In this document: in pieces, positions 59,815-64,000 of the stretch
Layout of the letters: every line of letters starts with the position of its first letter
Position numbering within the stretch: the stretch's first letter is position 1
Assembly: GCA_016720925.1 (NCBI GenBank)
Contig: JADKJR010000014.1
Span: 62,001 to 126,000 of the forward strand
Direction of reading: 5' to 3'
Length of the DNA: 64,000 nucleotides
Origin: Betaproteobacteria bacterium
Lineage (GTDB): Bacteria; Pseudomonadota; Gammaproteobacteria; Burkholderiales; Usitatibacteraceae
Translations under genes and position numbers: made by a program
The notes under the pieces: model-generated
What the model saw: only the letters and a program-made list of their open reading frames with translations
What the model was told of the DNA's origin: nothing
Databases searched by the model: none

Positions 59815-60756
59815 TTATTTCACGTTATAACCGCGGCCCTCAAGACAGGCAGCGGCGGCACGCATGAAATCCGCACGTCTCCCCGGGTTGACCGCAGGCT
59901 GGGATGGCTCGTATCCCGTCTGTCCGATCGCCCAGCGATCGCACTCGATGCGGTCGAAGGTGATCTGCGTGGACGTCTGGTTGCTCTTCGGGTAAATGAT
60001 CAATGATTCGATCGGCGCGGCATTGGACGGTTGCTGGTAGCTTGGCGTAGGCACGACTTTCGGCGAAGGCGCGGGTTGAGGCGCAGGCGGCGGAGGCGCA
60101 GCCGACGCGGGTGGTGCGACAGGTGGTGATGCAGGCACGGTAACAGGTGTCGACACGCCGGCGATCAATGGTTGCTGCGGTTCTTCAACAACAATTTTGT
60201 CCGCGGGGGGCGGCGCCACTACCCGAAAACCGCCGGGCACCCGAATGTAGTAAACCTCGTCAGCATAATAGTAGGGCTCGCGACCCAGCCACACGGTCGA
60301 ATAGCCGAATGGCAGCAATGGAATCACAATGCCTAAAGGCGGTGCGACCACGACGTAGCGCGGGCCGCGCGCGCGGAACCAGACGCCGGCATGGTGGAAA
60401 TAGCGAACGCCGCCATGCGTGATGCCAACATGGCCTGGCGGCAAGGTCCCCACCACATACCCGCGCCGCGGATAGTAGCGGTCATGTTGATATTTACTGT
60501 CGAGTTGCCAGTGTGGCGACGTATATCGTGGCGTGGCGGGCTGCTTCGCCTTGGACGGGGTTGCAGGCGACTTTGCCTTTGGTGGCGGCGTGGCGGGCGA
60601 TGAAGAGCGTGCCGCGGCCTGGGATGGCGCGCGCGCCGCCGGCGCCTTCGATTCCTTTGATTCGGCCAGCGCCGTGGTCACGCATGAAGCCGCCAGCAAC
60701 GCTGCAGCTGTTGCCTGTGCGGCCCTGAATGAAATGCTGCAAGAATGGCTTTTCAT
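59815..60756 (-). CDS. DUF6515-like exported Pro/Ala-rich protein
   Basis: This roughly 313-residue protein from the ATG at 60756 (AGGA seven bases upstream) has a Sec signal (QATAAALLAASCVTTALA). A Pro/Ala/Lys-rich linker follows, then a Tyr/Gly-rich domain (YYPRRGYVVGTLPPGHVGIT, REPYYYADEVYYIRVPGGFR) of the DUF6515 type. A second Pro-rich linker leads to a C-terminal domain with two cysteines (FDRIECDRWAIGQTGYEPSQ, AAACLEGRGYNVK). It is probably anchored to or active in the cell envelope. Its position between two paired RND permease genes is unusual. Function unknown. Confidence 0.8.
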   Translation of the reverse strand: MKSHSCSISFRAAQATAAALLAASCVTTALAESKESKAPAARAPSQAAARSSSPATPPPKAKSPATPSKAKQPATPRYTSPHWQLDSKYQHDRYYPRRGYVVGTLPPGHVGITHGGVRYFHHAGVWFRARGPRYVVVAPPLGIVIPLLPFGYSTVWLGREPYYYADEVYYIRVPGGFRVVAPPPADKIVVEEPQQPLIAGVSTPVTVPASPPVAPPASAAPPPPAPQPAPSPKVVPTPSYQQPSNAAPIESLIIYPKSNQTSTQITFDRIECDRWAIGQTGYEPSQPAVNPGRRADFMRAAAACLEGRGYNVK

Positions 60757-60891
60757 GAAAGATTCCTTTCGATTGTCCTGAGTCGGCGCTCGCCAGACAC
60801 TGCCGGTCGGATCGTCGCGCGTGTAGCTCCAAATCCAGCTCAACCAGGATTGTTATCCCGAGCTGGGCTTGGCATTCCTGCTCCCTATTCG

Positions 60892-63800
60892 CTATTCCCT
60901 ACGCCCAATTCCCTGTTCCCCTTCAACCACTGATACGGATTGCTCCGAATGCTGCGGCGAATCGAACCGCCGCGCCAGCCGATCAAACGCCAGATAAATT
61001 ACCGGCGTGGTAAACAGCGTCAACACCTGCGACACAATCAACCCACCGACCATCGTGATCCCCAGCGGGTAACGCAGTTCCGAACCCACGCCCGTCCCCA
61101 GCATCAGCGGCAGCGCGGCCAGCAATGCCGCCATCGTCGTCATCAGGATCGGCCGAAAACGCAGCAAGCACGCCTCGAAGATAGCTTCGCGCGCGGGCTT
61201 GCCGTGCTTGCGCTCGGCTTCGAGCGCGAAGTCGATCATCATGATGGCATTTTTCTTGACGATGCCGATGAGCAGGATGATGCCGATGATGGCAATGATA
61301 CCGAGCTCAGTCCGCGACACCATCAGCGCCAGCAGCGCACCGACTCCTGCCGACGGCAGCGTGGATAGAATCGTAATCGGGTGGATGTAGCTTTCGTACA
61401 GTACGCCAAGCACGATGTACATGGTGACGATGGCGGCCAGGATCAGCAGCAGCGTATTGGTGAGCGAGGCGCGGAACGCCAGCGCCGCTCCCTGGAAGCC
61501 GGTACGCACGCTGGCGGGCATGCCCAATTCCTTCTCGGCGGCCTCAATGGCTTTCACCGCATCGCCCAACGCATTGCCGGCTTTCAGGTTGAAGGAAATG
61601 GTGGTTGCGGGAAATTGTCCGATGTGATTGATCGCCAGCGACGCATTTTTTTCCGTGACGGTGGCGATCGCCGAAATCGGCACCTGCTGCCCGGATGATG
61701 CGGTGACATAGATATCGTTCAACGCCGCCGGACCACGCTTGTATTCGGGCTTCACTTCCAGCACCACGCGGTACTGGCTCGCCTGCGTGAAGATGGTCGA
61801 GATCAGCCGCTGGCCGAAGGCGTTGTAAAGCGCGTTGTCGATGGCCGCCGTGGTCACGCCGAGGCGTGCCGCCGTGTCGCGATCGATGTTCACGTAGGCC
61901 TGCAAGCCCTGGTCCTGCAAATCGGAAGCGACGTCGGTCAATTGAGGAAGCGACCCAAGTTTTTCTACCAGCTTATGCGTCCACTCGGACAATACGTCGG
62001 CATTGGCGCTCTCAAGCGTGAACTGATACTGCGTGCGGCTGATGCGGTCTTCAATCGTCAAGTCCTGCACCGGTTGCATGTAAAGCGCAATGCCTTCCAG
62101 TTTCGCGAGGCGCGGCTTGAGACGTTCGATCACGTCGGAGGCCGTGAGTGGTCGCTGGGCATGCGGCTTCAGATTGATCAGTACGCGTCCATTGTTGAGC
62201 GTGGTGTTGCTGCCGTCCACGCCGATGAACGACGATACGCTTTGCACGGCCGGGTCTTCCAGAACAGCCTGCGCCAACCTGCGCTGGCGTTCCGCCATGC
62301 TTTCAAACGAAACAGACTGCGGCGCCTCAGAAATTCCCTGGATGACGCCGGTATCCTGTATCGGGAAGAAACCTTTTGAGACGAATATGTAGAGCAGCAC
62401 CGTTAGCGCCAGCGTGCCGATCGCCACCCATAGCGTCGCCGTCTGACGGTCCAGCACCCAGGTCAGAATCTTGCCGTAACGGGCGATGATGGCATCGAAC
62501 CATTCGCCGGTCACACGATAGAAGCGGCCCTGTTTTTCCGGCGGGGTGTGCTTCAACAACCGTGCGCACATCATCGGCGTCAGGGTCAGCGACACCACCG
62601 CGGAAATCAGGATGGATACGGCCAGCGTGATGGCGAATTCGCGAAACAGGCGGCCGACCACGTCGCCCATGAACAGCAGCGGGATGAGCACCGCGATCAG
62701 CGAGAACGTCAACGAAATAATGGTGAAGCCGATCTGCTCGGAACCCTTCAGAGCCGCTTCCATCGGACTGTCACCTTCCTCGATGTAGCGCGAAATATTT
62801 TCAATCATGACGATTGCGTCATCCACCACGAAACCGGTCGCAATCGTCAACGCCATCAGTGAGAGATTGTTGATGGAAAAATCCGCCAGATACATGACCG
62901 CGAATGTGCCGATCAGCGAAAGCGGCACCGCCACGCTGGGAATGATGGTGGCCGAGAAATTGCGCAGGAACAGGAAGATCACCATTACCACTAGCGCGAC
63001 AGCAAGCAGCAGTTCGAATTGCACATCCTTCACCGACGCGCGAATGGTGACGGTACGGTCGGTCAACACCATTACATCGATTGATGCCGGCAACGCCGCG
63101 GTCAGGTTCGGCAGCAATTGTTTGACGCGATCAACTACCTCAATCACGTTGGCGCCTGGTTGGCGCTGGATATTGAGAATGATCGCGGGTGTGTCATTCA
63201 TCCACGCGGCCAGCTTCACGTTCTCGGCGTCTTCGATGACGTCGGCGACATCGGTGAGATAGATGGGCGCGCCATTTTTGTAAGCGATGACGATGGCGCG
63301 GTATTCGGCTACCGAGCGAAGCTGATCGTTGGCGTCAATGGTGTAGGCGCGCACCGGGCCGTCAAAGCTGCCCTTGGCCTGGTTGACGTTGGCGGCCGCA
63401 ATGGCGGTGCGCACGTCTTCAAGATTGATACCGGTGGCCGCGAGCGCCTTGGGGTTGGCCTGTATGCGCACGGCGGGCCGCTGCCCGCCCGACAGCGTCA
63501 CCAGCCCCACGCCCTGTAATTGCGAAACCTTCTGCGCGATCCGCGTATCAACAAGGTTCTGCACCGCCGGCATCTGCATCGTTTTAGAGGTGATGCCAAG
63601 CGTAAGAATCGGCGCATCGGCCGGGTTGACCTTGCTGTAGATCGGCGGCGCGGGCAGGTCAGTCGGTAGCAAATTGCTGCCGGCATTGATGGCGGCCTGC
63701 ACTTGCTGCTCCGCGACATCAAGGGACAGTGTCAATTCAAACTGCAGCGTGATCACCGAGGCGCCACCCGAACTGGTCGAGGACATCTGCTTCAAGCCCG

Positions 63801-64000
63801 GCATCTGGCCGAACTGCCGTTCCAGCGGCGCGGTGATGCCCGACGTCACCACATCCGGGCTGGCGCCCGGATACATGGTGACTATTTGAATCGTCGGGTA
63901 ATCGACTTCAGGCAGCGCCGACAGCGGCAATTGGCGATAGCCGAGAAAACCCGCAAGCAGAATCGCCACCATCAGCAACGAAGTGGCAACCGGACGAAGT
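60892..64000 (-). CDS. mdtB: Multidrug efflux RND permease, MdtB-like (5' end outside window)
   Basis: The frame runs open to the window edge: the last bases encode LRPVATSLLMVAI, so only about 10-15 N-terminal residues are missing. The visible ~1030 residues show the HAE-1 pump pattern, with ALTIATGFVVDDAIVMIENI (relay aspartates) and LLIGIVKKNAIMMIDFALEA. It is a paralogue of the pump at 56653, and together they match MdtB and MdtC. An adaptor (MdtA) would be expected just outside the window. The C terminus ends in a variable charged tail. Confidence 0.93.
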   Translation of the reverse strand, partial: LRPVATSLLMVAILLAGFLGYRQLPLSALPEVDYPTIQIVTMYPGASPDVVTSGITAPLERQFGQMPGLKQMSSTSSGGASVITLQFELTLSLDVAEQQVQAAINAGSNLLPTDLPAPPIYSKVNPADAPILTLGITSKTMQMPAVQNLVDTRIAQKVSQLQGVGLVTLSGGQRPAVRIQANPKALAATGINLEDVRTAIAAANVNQAKGSFDGPVRAYTIDANDQLRSVAEYRAIVIAYKNGAPIYLTDVADVIEDAENVKLAAWMNDTPAIILNIQRQPGANVIEVVDRVKQLLPNLTAALPASIDVMVLTDRTVTIRASVKDVQFELLLAVALVVMVIFLFLRNFSATIIPSVAVPLSLIGTFAVMYLADFSINNLSLMALTIATGFVVDDAIVMIENISRYIEEGDSPMEAALKGSEQIGFTIISLTFSLIAVLIPLLFMGDVVGRLFREFAITLAVSILISAVVSLTLTPMMCARLLKHTPPEKQGRFYRVTGEWFDAIIARYGKILTWVLDRQTATLWVAIGTLALTVLLYIFVSKGFFPIQDTGVIQGISEAPQSVSFESMAERQRRLAQAVLEDPAVQSVSSFIGVDGSNTTLNNGRVLINLKPHAQRPLTASDVIERLKPRLAKLEGIALYMQPVQDLTIEDRISRTQYQFTLESANADVLSEWTHKLVEKLGSLPQLTDVASDLQDQGLQAYVNIDRDTAARLGVTTAAIDNALYNAFGQRLISTIFTQASQYRVVLEVKPEYKRGPAALNDIYVTASSGQQVPISAIATVTEKNASLAINHIGQFPATTISFNLKAGNALGDAVKAIEAAEKELGMPASVRTGFQGAALAFRASLTNTLLLILAAIVTMYIVLGVLYESYIHPITILSTLPSAGVGALLALMVSRTELGIIAIIGIILLIGIVKKNAIMMIDFALEAERKHGKPAREAIFEACLLRFRPILMTTMAALLAALPLMLGTGVGSELRYPLGITMVGGLIVSQVLTLFTTPVIYLAFDRLARRFDSPQHSEQSVSVVEGEQGIGRRE

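Overview
The window looks like a chromosomal segment of a betaproteobacterium (Burkholderiales/Nitrosomonadales-like). The evidence is moderately high GC, Bug/TctC-type tricarboxylate binding proteins, an apbC-metG-dcd housekeeping block, CbpA/CbpM, and HME- and HAE-type RND pumps. Assignment to a genus is not possible from the sequence alone. All functions below come from reading translated motifs; no database search was run.

Layout. 0-6.5 kb: a minus-strand copper/silver efflux operon (CusC, CusB with a fused CusF-like tail, CusA) preceded by a small His/Cys-containing exported protein. 7-11 kb: a minus-strand redox operon (Tat-exported four-cluster ferredoxin, NrfD-type membrane subunit, tetraheme cytochrome c, an unknown 154-residue protein and a hemerythrin lacking two iron ligands). 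It has no molybdenum catalytic subunit and an FNR/DNR-like palindrome upstream. 11.4-12.4 kb: an orphan small gene and an IS3 relic. 12.5-23.7 kb: a tricarboxylate catabolic island: LysR regulator, TcuA/TcuB, two Bug proteins, TctA/TctB, an Ldh-type dehydrogenase, a CaiB-type CoA transferase and a citryl-CoA lyase. Together they can take up a tricarboxylic acid, oxidise tricarballylate, activate the product as a CoA ester and cleave it.

24-39.1 kb: a glucan-utilisation locus built around a LacI regulator whose putative operator (TGAAAACGTTTACA) occurs identically in front of the regulator and in front of a GH1 beta-glucosidase. It includes a TonB receptor, a GH144-like lipoprotein, a complete sugar ABC transporter (binding protein and two permeases on plus, ATPase on minus), a small membrane protein, and a large CBM/discoidin/six-hairpin glycosidase that is interrupted by a frameshift and carries repeats at its 5' end. 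39.2-43.2 kb: a decaying island beside tRNA-Glu with a Phd/ParE-type pair, a hipBA pair with three regularly spaced operators, a nonsense-disrupted gene and a tyrosine-integrase relic.

43.3-52.3 kb: core genes (tRNA-Glu, tRNA-Ala, gltX, dcd, apbC, metG, an ArfB-like release factor, acylphosphatase, cbpA, cbpM). 52.4-55.2 kb: a tightly packed four-gene operon: a nucleotidyltransferase-like protein, a membrane protein ending in a Ser/Gly/Cys tail, a DUF692/MNIO-type iron oxidase whose start codon lies inside the tail-coding DNA, and a small helical/basic protein. This resembles a peptide- or protein-tail-modifying system and is the most interesting locus here. 55.2-64 kb: an MdtBC-like efflux operon (NodT outer-membrane factor, two RND permeases) with a DUF6515-like exported protein between the two permease genes; the first permease runs off the window.

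A ~65-bp imperfectly palindromic repeat family (five copies: 6634, 18301, 32791, 50833, 55154) is scattered at gene ends across the window.
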